Assembly: GCF_918797505.1 (NCBI RefSeq)
Contig: NC_092796.1
Coordinates: forward strand, 744,001 to 808,000
Direction of reading: 5' to 3'
DNA length: 64,000 nt
Source of the DNA: Bemisia tabaci
Taxonomy: Eukaryota; Arthropoda; Insecta; Hemiptera; Aleyrodidae
The position numbers were made by a program, and so were the translations under genes. Within the stretch, counting starts at the first letter, position 1. Every line of letters begins with the position of its first letter. Below the pieces are notes generated by a model. The model saw only the letters and a program-made list of their open reading frames with translations. It ran no database searches and had not been told where the DNA came from. Positions 33,486 through 45,019 of the stretch are shown here, piece by piece.

Positions 33486-34275
33486 ATTCATTTTCCACAA
33501 TAGGTTCGTCGCGTGGGTAGAACTAGGATTTTTTTACGATGATCAGAAGCACCTCATCAAAGGCATGTAGGAGCACACGGTGCCATCCCCTTGTGGCCAG
33601 GGCTGGGGCTACAGGAATCTACCAACTCCAAAAAAAGGCTCAAGAAGATTTTCCCTGCTCCAATAAGGGGTCGGGGGGGGGGGGCTCACTGGGAAAATGA
33701 TACAGATCTGAGTCGCTTCGAGGCAAATTTAGACTTGCCTTACCAAATAATTGATTGAAATACCGGTTCGGAAATGAATTATATGTATGTTACGAACTTC
33801 CTCAAAAAAATTCCTTAGGTATATTTTCGAGAGGGAAAGAGCACTTTTTCCTTCGTCATTTCCGATCATTGTTATCAAAATAACGATGATTAATCCCCAC
33901 CTGAATACACCACTCTCGCAAATTCTTAAAACTCGTCTGTACTATAAAATTAACATGGACGGAATTAGGAGCTTTTCATGAGGGGAAAAGAATATCTCAT
34001 GAAGGAGGGTCTGAGGGGCCCTAAAAGAAACCCCAGTAACGAAGGCCTACAGGAAACTCTTATCTCAAAGGAAAATTCAAAGGACTTCCGTAACTTAAAA
34101 AGGGGGTCCGAAGTCGGAGGACCTCCCCCAGAAAATGTTAAACGATTAAGTCGTCTTAGAAACAATTCTGAGCTGTTCTCACCGAATAATTGATCTAATT
34201 ACGATTTCCAAGATAAAAGATACGTCACGTTTTCTTAATGAAAACTCTCACATTTTTTGGTAGAGGCAATGTAGA

Positions 34276-34378
34276 TTTTTTTTTTTTTTTTGGGGGGGGG
34301 GGGTGGGGGGGGGGGGGGGGGGGGTGGGGGGGGGGGGGGTGGGGGGGGGGGGGGGGGGGGTGGGCGGGGGGGGGGGGT

Positions 34379-34411
<33 letters not shown>

Positions 34412-34492
34412 CGGGGGGGGGGGGGGGGGGGGGGGGGGGGTGGGGGGGGGGGGGGGGGGGGGGGGGGTGGGGGGGGGGGGGGGGGGGGGGGG

Positions 34493-34527
<35 letters not shown>

Positions 34528-34539
34528 GGGGGGGGGGGT

Positions 34540-34579
<40 letters not shown>

Positions 34580-34656
34580 GGGGGGGGGGTGGGGGGGGGG
34601 GGGAGGGGGGGGGGGGGGGGGGGGGGGGGGTGGGGGGGGGGGGGGGGGGGGGGGGT

Positions 34657-34690
<34 letters not shown>

Positions 34691-34737
34691 GGGGGGGGGG
34701 TGGGGGGGGGGGGGGTGGGGGGGGGGGGGGGGGGAGG
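34276..34737. repeat. Giant poly(T)-poly(G) tract
   Basis: 16 T (34276-34291) are followed by about 446 bases that are nearly all G, broken by about 18 single T, three C and two A at irregular spacing, ending GGGGAGGTCT. It resembles an expanded G homopolymer, or a sequencing or gap-fill artefact. The Gly-only and Pro-only frames across it are not genes. Confidence 0.95.
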
Positions 34738-34939
34738 TCTTATTTCACCCAATGAGAATCAATTGTTTTAGAGAATCCCTCTATGCCATTTTGATGAACA
34801 AACACGAATAAATGCTTTTCATTTATTGGAATCATTGGTAGGAAAGACTTAAACCAGTTTGCAAATACGTCCGTTTACCTAGGACAGGTTTCAGGGCAAA
34901 CGTTATACCGGCGATTGAATAGAAATAAGTGCCCACAGA

Positions 34940-35030
34940 TGCAGTAAATTTGTAAATCCACATCACAAACTACGCAAACTGTGCAATTCGGAGTGTATTT
35001 TAAAAATACGTGACGTGCTCAACATTATTA
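34940..35030. repeat. Family H solo arm
   Basis: CACATCACAAACTACGCAAA, CTGTGCAATTCGGAGTGTAT, then ACGTGACGTGCTCAA is the inverse of the H core (TTGAGCACGTCA ... GCGTAGTTTGTGATG). The 5' half is lost. Confidence 0.55.
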
Positions 35031-35934
35031 TCTTGCTATATTACCTATATTACAACTCTACTCAGTTCGTCGTATCTCCTTTGTACACCGGATCCATTAT
35101 CCGTATTTGCGAGTGTCAACTGAACGAAGTAATTCGCGAAAGTAAGGGGCTTTGAAACCTCCTCCTTAATAGTGGAAGGGAAGATAAAGGGGATTCGGGG
35201 AAGAAGAAAAGGTTTGAAGGAGGAACAGCTAGTGAAGTTTTCGCGGAACAACCGCAAATGCATGAAAATGCAAATTCCAGACGATGCCGAAATACTCCAG
35301 TGTTTATACGCACGTTTGTGTGCCCCTACTTCCCCCTCCCTTATCGATACCCCTCTCTGTTCTTTCTCTGCGCACTGAAGTTTAAATTCTGCGAGGATGA
35401 CAATGAGTGGTGTAGGTAGTTCTTTCTCTTTTCTCATTTTGTTGGCGTTGACGTCGCGGGGTCCAAAATAAAAGCCAAAAATCGTCACGCCTGCAGAAGT
35501 CCTGAAACAACTGCGTAGTTTGTGAATTCTAGGTTTTTGAATGAATACAATAATATGTTAACAAATGAATACAATTTTTGAGATGAAGGGGGAGTAAATG
35601 CTCGGAAATGACTACATAAGCAAATTCCAAAGGGTCAGGAATACATCAATTGCCGCGGGAAAAAATTAGCTTTCAAATTATACAGTTCTTTTCCGTGACT
35701 ATGTCTCATTTTCACAAGCACTGGCGTCAATGATACTCTAATTTTTTTAGCAAAAGTGAATTCAACATACGTAAGAAAATATTTTCTTTAATCGGGCTGA
35801 GAAAGAACATATTTGTAAAAATTAAACGATTTATTTGCGGTTAAAATTGTAATTGTATCCTTAATTCCTTGAAAACTTTATTGATTTTTCTCCTCTGTCA
35901 GCAGTATATTTTCTAAAAATTTCATACCATAAAA
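35031..35934. other. Intergenic, no gene recognised
   Basis: The 147-codon minus-strand frame at 35045-35488 has no recognisable family features. Confidence 0.45.
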
Positions 35935-36010
35935 TTGACTTTTCCGCATCAAATAATAGAACAGAGTAGAGATTTTGAAAAACCGCTATGGAGATACGCG
36001 GTTTCGTACT
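35935..36010. repeat. Family E solo arm
   Basis: GAAAAACCGCTATGGAGATA, CGCGGTTTCGTACTT matches the arms at 13490 and 57435. It abuts the G-rich MITE that starts at 36014. Confidence 0.55.
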
Positions 36011-36013
36011 TTA

Positions 36014-36201
36014 GGGACCGTCCATATATTACATTTCGCTTAAGGGGAGGGGGGGGGGGGTCGTCGAGCAGAGCGTTACGGCATTTTGTTTTTACGTATT
36101 GATGGATAGAGGCCTACGTCAAGAAAATGTTATAAGGGGGGGGGGGGGGTTGTGGGGTCAAAAATGCTGAAAAAGTGCGTCACTTAATTTATGAACACTC
36201 T
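36014..36201. mobile_element. MITE with internal poly(G) tracts
   Basis: The left end GGGACCGTCCATATATTACA is the degenerate inverse of GTCACTTAATTTATGAACAC at the right. Such 'GGGACNGTCCATAAATTACG' termini are common in insect genomes (from memory). Two runs of 11-14 G lie inside, at about 36048-36060 and 36137-36150. Confidence 0.7.
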
Positions 36202-36421
36202 CTTAGCAATCGAAATACCATCTAAACGATTTATGAACAGAAACGGGCGCTGTCGTAAATTCAAGGTGCCCAAACGTAATTTTTGCGTGGGAGACTTATT
36301 TGAATGTCCAGGCTCAATAGCACGCACGAAAGCCACATGGATTGCGACTGGTTTAAGTTGAGGTCTCACTCTGGGGCCGCCTAATGCCGATAGCTCTGGA
36401 TTTGACAGAGAATGCCTTCGA

Positions 36422-36570
36422 CGCACACTTAACCGAGTCAATAGGAGAAGTCGCACAAAAGCTGGAAACTTTCCAAGCTTATATTTTCAAAAATATGGAA
36501 CAAAAGAGTTTAAGAGTGGCAACATTGGTTTTTTGGTGAATTTTTTTTTCTAAGACATCCTTTGAAATTG

Positions 36571-36572
<2 letters not shown>
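36422..36572. mobile_element. Family P element, truncated copy P4 ending in a T run
   Basis: CGCACACTTAACCGAGTCAA, TAGGAGAAGTCGCAC matches the P terminus, and CATTGGTTTTTTGGTGAATT matches the interior. The right half is missing where the 54-T run begins. Confidence 0.6.

Positions 36573-36626
<54 letters not shown>
36573..36626. repeat. 54-base poly(T) run
   Basis: An uninterrupted run of 54 T, following the truncated element P4. Its length may be unreliable because long homopolymers are hard to sequence. Confidence 0.9.
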
Positions 36627-36630
<4 letters not shown>

Positions 36631-36752
36631 ACAGATTATTTATTTGTGTTTAAATAAGTACAAGTCGGAACTGTATTTAACATAATGCAGCCTGATGGCC
36701 TGTTTTACACTTGAAATTCTGAAGCCTAATTTGTTTGTTTTTGTGTACTTTA

Positions 36753-37121
36753 GGCCTTGTCCTTGTCCACACGAGCACGGTTTGCGGAATTTGTTCCCGG
36801 AACAAGTTTTAGCTGCGCTGAAAACTTATTCCTCCATAACCCGGAACTTCCCCCGTACTCCGAGCTTCTACATACGTTTCTTTTGATGTGAATTTGTTTG
36901 TTTTTGTTTCTTACGTCCTTCACATGTCTTGGCATTTATTTTCGTTACTTTGGCGGTCGTAATAATCTATTATTTTGCGATAATTGTATAGTTTTACTCA
37001 AGTTCCGGTTCCAGTTCGGGCGAACTCGTGTGGACAGCATGTCTCGTTTTAAGGAACAAGTTCCGGCAACTGAGCAGTTCATCGAATAACTTCCTCGAAC
37101 CCCGCTCGTGTGGACAGGGCC
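36753..37121. mobile_element. Inverted-repeat element with GGCCTTGTCC ends
   Basis: GGCCTTGTCCTTGTCCACAC, GAGCACGG at the left and CCGCTCGTGTGGACAGGGCC at the right. Inner GGAACAAGTTTTAGC and its counterpart GGAACAAGTTCCGG also pair in part. It is about 369 bp. Confidence 0.7.
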
Positions 37122-37803
37122 TTCTGTTTGTATTCTTTTGACCCCCTGTATTATTCCCTTACAATTTACTTAATTCTAATTTGTTGCTCGAAGGTCCTCT
37201 TCCTTCTTGTCACTTATTGGTTGGTTGTTCTCCTCGGTTTCCTCTATAAACTTGTTTGAATTAACAAAATAAACATACTTTTGAAATTTTAGCCCGAAAT
37301 GTCATGTCTGTTCTCTTGTTATAGTTCGCTCCACTGTGCGACGTCGAGTGATCTTGACCGGGATCAAATCTTAAACGAAAAAGCCGACGCCGGACGTGAG
37401 AGGGAGCCCTTATTCAAATATGAAGTGAGAATAAAGGAAATAGTGGAAATACGGCGGCGCGCAGGAAGAAAAAGGGGGAATAGGAAATTGAGACAGAAGC
37501 TGGCGAAAGCTCAGTCACCCCAAAGCTCCCCTGTCCTATCAGATGATTTATCCTCACTTTCATGAACCACACGTCTGAGTGTGAGCTATTTTTTTAGAGG
37601 TCGTCTCAGGCAGCCGAATTTTCCGAGGCTTAAGTCCGGTAGTGGACTCCTGTGCTAAGCAAGGAGAACTCTTTCAAGTTGCTAACGCTAAGTTTCATCT
37701 ATTTAAATCCATTACGAATATCCATTCTTGGTAAAGTGGCCTGTTGCCTGAAATCCATAATGTATGATGTGGTGTCAAGGCTTAGAAATTAATCAGCTAA
37801 CGA

Positions 37804-38068
37804 ACATATCGACGGCGTTAGTCCGCAACCACGTACCTCGCTTGCGGTGTTAGAAAATCTCTCTCCTCTTTTATTGGCTGAAACGATAACAAGTTGACAT
37901 CGTGCATTGAAGTTTTCGCAGAATTTCCTTCACATAAAGAGGAATTATCGCGGCACTTTTTGAGAATTATGGTTGAGTAGTTGTCCGTTTAAAAAATAAA
38001 GTATGATAGGAAGTTTGCCACGTTGCAAAGCGAGACACGTGGTTGCGGACTTACACCGTCGATGTGAC
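37804..38068. mobile_element. Family E MITE, full copy (ATCGACGG ends)
   Basis: About 265 bp. The left end ATCGACGGCGTTAGTCCGCA, ACCACGTACCTCGC is the inverse of GAGACACGTGGTTGCGGACT, TACACCGTCGAT at the right. Solo arms of the same family are listed separately. Confidence 0.8.
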
Positions 38069-38356
38069 ATGATTAGCGTGACTCCTTACCCTTATAATTT
38101 TGTTTTGTGAGGTATGATTCCCTTAAAACCTGATAAAAATGTCGAAAAAAAATATTTCGTAACTTTCCTCCTTGAAATTCTTAAAAAAACCTTGTAAAAA
38201 AGCATACCATTTTCGAAAGATTATTTGGCGTTCCTCTTTGGCACGGCAGCAGTGCGTTGCCCCTGCGCGCACACAAAGAAGCAGGCACAGGCGAGAGCTA
38301 ACGCACCCGACAAAAACAGAGCTCGGCGCTAACGCCTTTTTTCTGCACTACCCATT

Positions 38357-38613
38357 CTGCCGTTCTGAGGGGAAACGCCGCATGAACTTGCGGAAGTTTG
38401 TCAAATTGCTATTGAGAGTGAGAACAACCAAACTGTCTAAATAGTTCAACTATTTTATTCTTCGAATTTGTTCAGAATTTTACTCGCATAACTATCTCAT
38501 GTCTTTTGGATTTTCAAAGCAAAATATTCAGAACTTTCCTCGCAGATGAATGTAATGGTGCGAGATACTTGGCAACCTTCAAAAGTTCACACGACCTTTC
38601 TCCGTGGCCTCAG
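38357..38613. mobile_element. Family A MITE, diverged copy A7, plus a stray right terminus
   Basis: 257 bp with ends CTGCCGTTCTGAGGGGAAAC and its degenerate inverse ending GGCCTCAG. It retains the inner TTGGCAACCTT...GTTCACACGACC. No flanking duplication is left. A separate fragment at about 38226-38249 (GGCGTTCCTCTTTGGCACGG, then CAG) matches the family's right terminus and marks another, deleted copy. Confidence 0.7.
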
Positions 38614-40815
38614 ACCATCGGAGAGGGAAACAGGACCAAACTCTCAACTTTTCCCTAAAACCTGACCGCTCGCATTCAACTTGGCGGAGCTGGATTTTAA
38701 TTAATTAATTCCTTGAGTGTGTGCCGCGGTCATTCGATTTAACTTCTCAACTTGGCCCACATTTATAACCACAACCCTTCCCGTATGCTCCATATGCCTT
38801 GGATTTTGATTTATGGTGACATCCAATTTTTTATCCTATGTCCTCCATTCGAAGACAATGGCCCTGATCCTTAAAATGATCGCGTTATAATGTAAAGGCA
38901 TTTCGGTGAAAAAATAACCGCTCCGTCGGTGGACCGCAAGCAAGCGCAGTCAAGCAAAGTTCAACTTGAGTGCTCAGATTGCTGTCTCCATCTTTGACGC
39001 CTTTTTCAAAAATCCATAAAAAAGGTGGACCTTGTTCACAACTTCACAAGAGGTAAAGATAAAATTGCTCTCTCATTCATGGTGTGTTATTAAAAGTTAT
39101 GGCTTTTTCATTATGACACATTAAGCTAAGGTTTGGAAATGCTTAAATTATCGCAGTCATTGCATATAGTGTTAACTTTACTTCATAATTTTCTATATTT
39201 TCCTCTGATCATTGTAGTGCACATTCTAAACTGTTACAATTTATTTTTTTGCAGGTGAGAGACTTGAGAATTTTGACTACATCAGTTATGAGTAAGTTTT
39301 TAATGCGAGTTTCATCTTCCTCCTCATGCCTTTTTTTTCTTTCTCCTTTTTTTTGCTCAGTGTGGACTTGCCTATTTGGAGCGGATTATATCTTGGCATA
39401 TGAATATATTTTAAAAGTTTGGAAGCACATGCGTTTCAAATAGCATTCCCTGACGAGGAAACATTTTAGAGGAAATTTTGAGAAGTAGTAGTACGAAAAT
39501 TGTTTCTGTAGCTTGCTATGCCTACTGAGAGAGTCATTCGAGACAGTGATGTGGTTACGACTGCGATGGAGGAGGGGATATATACGGGATCGAAAAATCC
39601 CTATGACGAGATAATTTTTCCCATAAAAGTAAAAAGTCACTCATCGTGATTTTCAAAAGTGTCTTGGACTCCCATCCTCCCTCCATGAAATTTGGCTGCT
39701 CCACTGACTTAAGATAATTATTTCTGGGCATTTATAAGGGTGAATATTTATGGAAGTATATAGGCCGAATAAAACTATCGAGTGTCGGGCCAGGCAGACA
39801 CTCCCGGAGCTTCCGAGCCTACTATCATAACTAAAGAGGGTTGTTCTTTAAAAAATTATCTGGCATCTTAGGATTGCTGGGCATCTTCAGATTACCCCTT
39901 ACAAAGCACATACTCACCCTTTGGCCGGCTTTTACCCCCACTCCATTCCACGAGCGCTTCCAACATGTAATCATTTTTAAAGTGGAAGCCCGACCGATAA
40001 TTTTTCTGCAGTACGAATGCGGCGTTTAGAAACTTCGGACCGAGATTCGCGCAGAGTCGAGCCAAAAACTGAGAAACAATCACGGAATGATCGCTGACGT
40101 TGCCAGAATGCTCAGATATTTGTTCGTACTTTACTGCGGGAGAGGGAACAATGTATATTGCGGGTAAATACGTACTCTTGTTAGTCATTTTGCCATAAAA
40201 CTTGCTTTCGACAACAATTGGAATAAAATGAGTGGAAGGTTAATTTGCATTACCAGTGCACGCTGTTGTTTAAAGAGGTGATATTTAGCTCATTTTCTGT
40301 GAAATTTTACATTACATGTGCTGAGGAAAGGGCTAAGCCCAAAAATGCATCCAAAAATACCTTACATAAAATAGGATTTACGATCCTTCATCCATCACCC
40401 ACTCATTTTATGTATATAGCCAAGCATGGTGTCCTTTCAAAACTAAAATTTAAATATTTGCGTGCAATGAACGGTCATTTCGAAATTCCTTCAACATTTT
40501 CTTGGTTGGATCTTATGGTCAAATACCTATCAAACTTTCGTATATAATGTAACTTGAATTTTGAGGGAAAAATTTGCTAAAATCCAGAAAAATCATCAAT
40601 TGCTCGATCGACCATCCAATCTATTTCTAAAGTGCTACAGAATCACTTTACTTTTCAATCTTTTATAAATCGATACTCATCGCAAATTCAATCTACCCAG
40701 TCGTGTATTGAATGTCTGTTATGAAATTTAAACCAAGAACAAGACCAACAGATCGAAACTCTAATGCACAGAAAACAATAATTTAATAGATGCATTGAGT
40801 GCCCATAGGCCATAA
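38614..40815. other. Intergenic, no gene recognised
   Basis: AT-rich. Frames up to 100 codons (39892-40188 minus, 40245-40547 plus) show no domain or signal I can name. Confidence 0.45.
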
Positions 40816-41070
40816 CTGCCGTGCTAAGGAAGAACGCCGCATGAACATTCGAGAGTATTGCCAAATTTCCTTCAATAAATTGTTTATTTTTGAGGAAAGT
40901 TATTAATGTTTTTCTTCTAAATTTTTAGGAACTTCAGATGAATATGTGTACAAAATTATCTGAAAACCCGAAAGGAAAATATTTATAAATTAACCAGGAA
41001 ATTCGTGGTTTATCAAAGGAAATTTGGCAACGTCTGAAGGTTCATACGGCGTTTTTCCTTAGCACGGCAG
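40816..41070. mobile_element. Family A MITE, copy A2
   Basis: 255 bp with near-perfect terminal repeats (CTGCCGTGCTAAGGAAGAAC left, inverse ending CCTTAGCACGGCAG right). It is flanked by the 4-bp duplication ATAA (40812-40815 and 41071-41074). Confidence 0.92.
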
Positions 41071-41806
41071 ATAACCTTCGCAGCGTTTCACTCGCACAGA
41101 TTAAATTGAATATTTTTTCCCGCACGATCTACTCCGATATCCTCGGTTCGACAGTGAACCGATTCAGCTGCTACGTCCTTCGATGTAATATCGAGCCCTT
41201 GGTTCAAATGTAAACAAACACAGAAGCTTGTTTCTAATTCGCGCCCATTCGCGCCTTTTGCGCCATGGTGGTAAGATGCGTCCAAGTGTGTCTTACAATC
41301 GAAGTTCTCGTGTTTAATGAGTCATTAATTGATTTATGACCGGTCAATGACTGAATTTTAAGAAATTAACACAATTGACTCATGAAGAATTTGTACATGC
41401 GGTTATATTAGATCGTTGTGGTTTAAACCGAGAATTCGATATTATATCCAATGACGTAGTCACTAAATCAGTCTATGCACGCTCGGATCGCACAACGGTG
41501 ATGAGACTCAATGCATGTATTAATGATGAGGTCATCGGGAAAATCTCCAATTCGGGACAATCGGAGCTTTGCGCAAAGCCGTGACCAGCGCGATCGTATG
41601 ATTATTTATTGGCGGCTCCTTTGACGAAAAACTGTAGCTGCATTTTAAGATGAGCCCTCTCGTCCATATTATCTCATGTCATATATGGTTCACGTGAAAA
41701 TTGAGTTAAGCTCTTATGTAAAAGAGGTGCTAGCGAATTCAGCCCGGCTGCAGCTGATAAAAAGCGTGACGAGGGGAAAAGTTTGCAAATCATGTCGGAA
41801 TAACCG

Positions 41807-42046
41807 GCGCACAGTGGATCGACTCAATAGGATAGGTCGGACAAAATTCCGAAACTTTAAACTCTTACAACTCCGTTTATATAAAACCTTGAGGCTCTAA
41901 AAGTGGTTCCATTGGTTTTTTTCGTGGAATTTTCTTCATTGAGCACCCCTTAAAATTTAAAAATGTTACGAAAAGACATCGCAATTGGCAGTTATAGTCA
42001 AAAGTTTCATGTCCAACGTCTCTAATTGACCCGCTTTACTGTGCGA
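41807..42046. mobile_element. Family P element, copy P3
   Basis: 240 bp, from GCGCACAGTGGATCGACTCA, ATAGGATAGGTCGGAC to the inverse GTCCAACGTCTCTAATTGAC, CCGCTTTACTGTGC. The interior carries CCATTGGTTTTTTTCGTGGA, the inverse of the P1/P2 interior. Confidence 0.75.
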
Positions 42047-42311
42047 CGAGGTCTCATCGTTTGTGTTTCACGTGGATCGCATCAATGTGTAGCGGCTCCT
42101 CATAATTCCGGATGAAATCATAAACTTTTAATGATGGACACTCGTGCATGGTGATGCCGCAAAAGCACTACCAGTCCCGTCTACCACTCTCACGTGCTCG
42201 GGAGAAAAGCTTCACCAGCGTTCGACCACTGCTAAATCTCTTCTGATAAAACGCGAAATTTCTGAGAAACCTCTAAAGTGTTTCCGCCATGCTCTCCCTC
42301 CAAAACAAAAG

Positions 42312-42902
42312 AACGGAACCACGCTGCCATAGAGAAAAAAAGGAGGTGTTTGCATTTCGGGCGTCTTGGAATTTTTTTGATGGCATAGTCGGTACGGCGA
42401 CTTTTATCATCGATTTTCTTGGAAATGGTGTAGTTTATGGAAAAAATGCATACTATATGAAATTTTTGAAATTATATGATGAGTTGATTTAAGCAATAAA
42501 ATCGGACGTCATGGTCCGTTTTTATACCTCGCATCCCGGATTTTGCTGACCAGGTTGTACCGACCTACGTCACAGGGTACACAATCCTCAAGATGCAAAC
42601 ACCTCCTTTGACTCTAGGTCAATAGGTCCCGGGTTCGAATCCCGGTGGTGGCGACAAATTTTCATGGAACTGACGAGTGGATCTGTAAGCAGAATTCGCT
42701 CGGCCTTAATCCGTGAAAATTTGTAAGCCCGAGCATGTATGTCTACCAAACTCCCTGATGTCTTCGGACAATAAATAGTGCCTATAGATGGCTGTAGATT
42801 CCTAAAGGAATAGAAGCCATACTAAACTCTCAATAAAAAAAAAAAAAAAAAAAAAAAAATAAAAAAAAACACCTCCTTTTTTTCTCCATGCTACGTTGCT
42901 GT
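42312..42902. mobile_element. Fold-back element carrying a nested SINE
   Basis: The left arm CACGCTGCCATAGAGAAAAA, AAGGAGGTGTTTGCAT is the inverse of the right arm ATGCAAACACCTCCTTT | TTTTCTCCATGCTACGT once the SINE and its duplication are removed. The pre-insertion size is about 320 bp. Confidence 0.8.
42610..42866 (+). mobile_element. 5'-truncated tRNA-derived SINE with poly(A) tail
   Basis: GGTCCCGGGTTCGAATCCCG (B box) lies close to the 5' end, so the A box is missing. The body ends CTCAATAAA and runs into about 30 A. A 13-bp duplication AAACACCTCCTTT flanks it (42597-42609 and 42867-42879), the mark of retrotransposition. The head matches the SINE at 17547-17727. It is inserted in the right arm of the fold-back element 42312-42902. 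Confidence 0.9.
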
Positions 42903-43211
42903 TTTACTAAACCGTACTACTGTACAACGTTATAACGAGGTTTAACCAACATTATGTACCAAACCAAGCCAACCAATGTGTAACCAATTTTCAGCCAACC
43001 AATTTAGGACACTCTTGTTTTCGAGTGCTGCGAAACTTAAATAATGCTAATGCGAGTCTTAATGTTGGGTAAACCTCGTTAAAAATTCGTTTTCATTGAT
43101 TCATAGCCAATAGCAAACTGGATACTCTACTAATGCACCACTGTATTTATACTTTGCAAAATTTCCACTCGCTGACGGTTATTGTGTTTTCGTGAGAAAG
43201 GTAAGAGTTAA

Positions 43212-43417
43212 GCCCCAAGTGTTGGATGATAAGGACATTTCCAATTAATTGTGCCAGTACCCCAACTTATTGTGGTAGTACCCCAATATATTAAGTTACT
43301 AACCCAAATGTTGCACTACTACCAAAATTAATTAGAAAGGCCCATATATTCAAAAAAATTGGGGTGTTACGGCAATGTTATAGTGGATAATCCATAACAC
43401 TTATTTCCGTGGCGTCT
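43212..43417. repeat. Family G repeat, copy 2
   Basis: TTGGATGATAAGGACATTTC, CAATTAATTGTGCCAGTACC starts a ~205-bp block. It is co-linear with 430-640 and ends at CACTTATTTCCGTGGCG. Confidence 0.65.
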
Positions 43418-44440
43418 CTAAGATGAAAATTCCACTGATTTTTCTTTCCGTTAAACGCTAAAATCAGGATTTTTTGTACCAAAATTGCACCGTCCTTATT
43501 TGTCAATAACAGAGTTGTTTGAGTTAAATTTGTTACCTTCGAATAAAGTTACGCCCCTTCGCCTTCGCGGAAAGGCGATGTACCAGATTTTACAGTTGCT
43601 GCCGGGAGATTACGTTCTCTTTTCTGAAAGTTAGGCTTCGATTGAATGAAGAAAAGAAAACTGCTCCGATAAAATCCCTGGTCTTTCACCTAAAAGTGAC
43701 AGGTTGTCAAATTTTCAACACAGTTTTCCCCCTACTACACTTATTTAAATGGAGGTGAATGACGAGGGATGTTGCATAAGGTGGTAACTTCTGTTACGGG
43801 AACATCTCAAGTGAGAAGAAGTTTTCCTGCGATTTTCCTGTAACTTGCGATTCTTTAAAAACTTATTTCTTGTTTATTTATAGTATTTAATCGAATATTT
43901 TAAGATATCTCTTAGGTTCGACGAATAGGCCGGCTTTGCATCATTCGCCCTTTTCAGAAATATAAATACTTCGCCTACAAAGTTTCCGTTTCCTTAAAAG
44001 GAATTATCGTCGTTATTTCCTTAAAATACCCATTTGTGTCTGCATAATACGTCCAGGTCGATGGTAGAAATCGCAAAACGTATCTCAATTTCCAGCATTT
44101 TTGAGATTTTAAACACTTAGCTTGAATAAAAATTTACAACCATTATTATATACATTTTCATAAAGAGGTTTCTTCACTTCACGCCACGCAAAATATTTTG
44201 GGAAAATTTTAAAAACGAATTCGGATATTTTTTACCTTACCTCAAATCTATTCCCAAATAATTTTAGAAATACATTTTTGAAAATTATTTTCCTAAAAAA
44301 TAAAACCCAATCAGATACTTAAAAGTGATGGAATGAAGATGTGCATTTTTTCACTGAAACAATCGATATTGCTCTCCTAAAATACAAACATGGTTTCTTT
44401 CTCAATTACTCACGTGTTCTACAGAGATTTTTCATTGCGG
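43418..44440. other. Intergenic, nothing recognised
   Basis: AT-rich sequence between family G copy 2 and hAT-type MITE copy 3. No repeats visible by eye. Confidence 0.45.
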
Positions 44441-44448
44441 AAGATCAT

Positions 44449-44612
44449 CTGTGGCGTAGAGTGCTTTGCGATATATCGATTGATCTGCCATTTAAACCTT
44501 TGGAAAAGGATCGGTAAACAGGATTTTCGCAACAAACACCTTAATGATCGATTCTGTATCATACCTGCAAATGGATAATATCGTTAAATCGATGATTCAC
44601 GCCTCGCTACTG
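44449..44612. mobile_element. hAT-type MITE, copy 3 (inverted orientation)
   Basis: 164 bp, ends CTGTGGCGTAGAG / CACGCCTCGCTACTG, opposite in orientation to copies 1 and 2. It has a perfect 8-bp duplication AAGATCAT (44441-44448 and 44613-44620). Confidence 0.92.
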
Positions 44613-45019
44613 AAGATCATGGAGCTACATTTGACCTCCTCTTTTATGACTTAATGAACCAAATCTCGAAATAGAGTCAAGAAAAGCTCAACTGCTGTTC
44701 GAAAAAATCCAAGTCCTGATCTCATAGGCATGAAGGTTCCCGAGAGCAATTTCGAAAATTATTTCAATTCGCGGAAATTAAAATATCTACCCCAATTGCG
44801 GTATGCGCTTGTTGTAAGTGGTCAATTATTGTTTGTTTTTCTTTCACCGAAGCTCAATCAGTGGATCTTCAGTTGCTGATAGAGGACCAGTGAGTAAACT
44901 TTTCATTCTGTAAAGCTTAAAAAATAAATGGTTAAGCAAGTCATTGATGCCCATTTTTTGATGAATCTCGCTCGCTCCATGTGGAGGCTGTACTCAAAAG
45001 CGGCGGACTTCGTTCTGTG

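Noticed and set aside
34225..34811. Overlapping frames of 150-177 codons across the G tract
   Set aside because: They are nearly all Gly on one strand and Pro on the other, an inevitable result of a G homopolymer. No start context or complex sequence supports a gene.
37299..37565. 88-codon plus-strand frame rich in Arg/Lys with a Ser-rich end
   Set aside because: A TTTTAG acceptor-like site precedes it and the composition is protein-like, but there is no recognisable family or partner exon. Not enough to call.
42610..42660. tRNA gene fragment
   Set aside because: Only the T-arm half is present, followed by a body, poly(A) and a 13-bp duplication. It is a truncated SINE.
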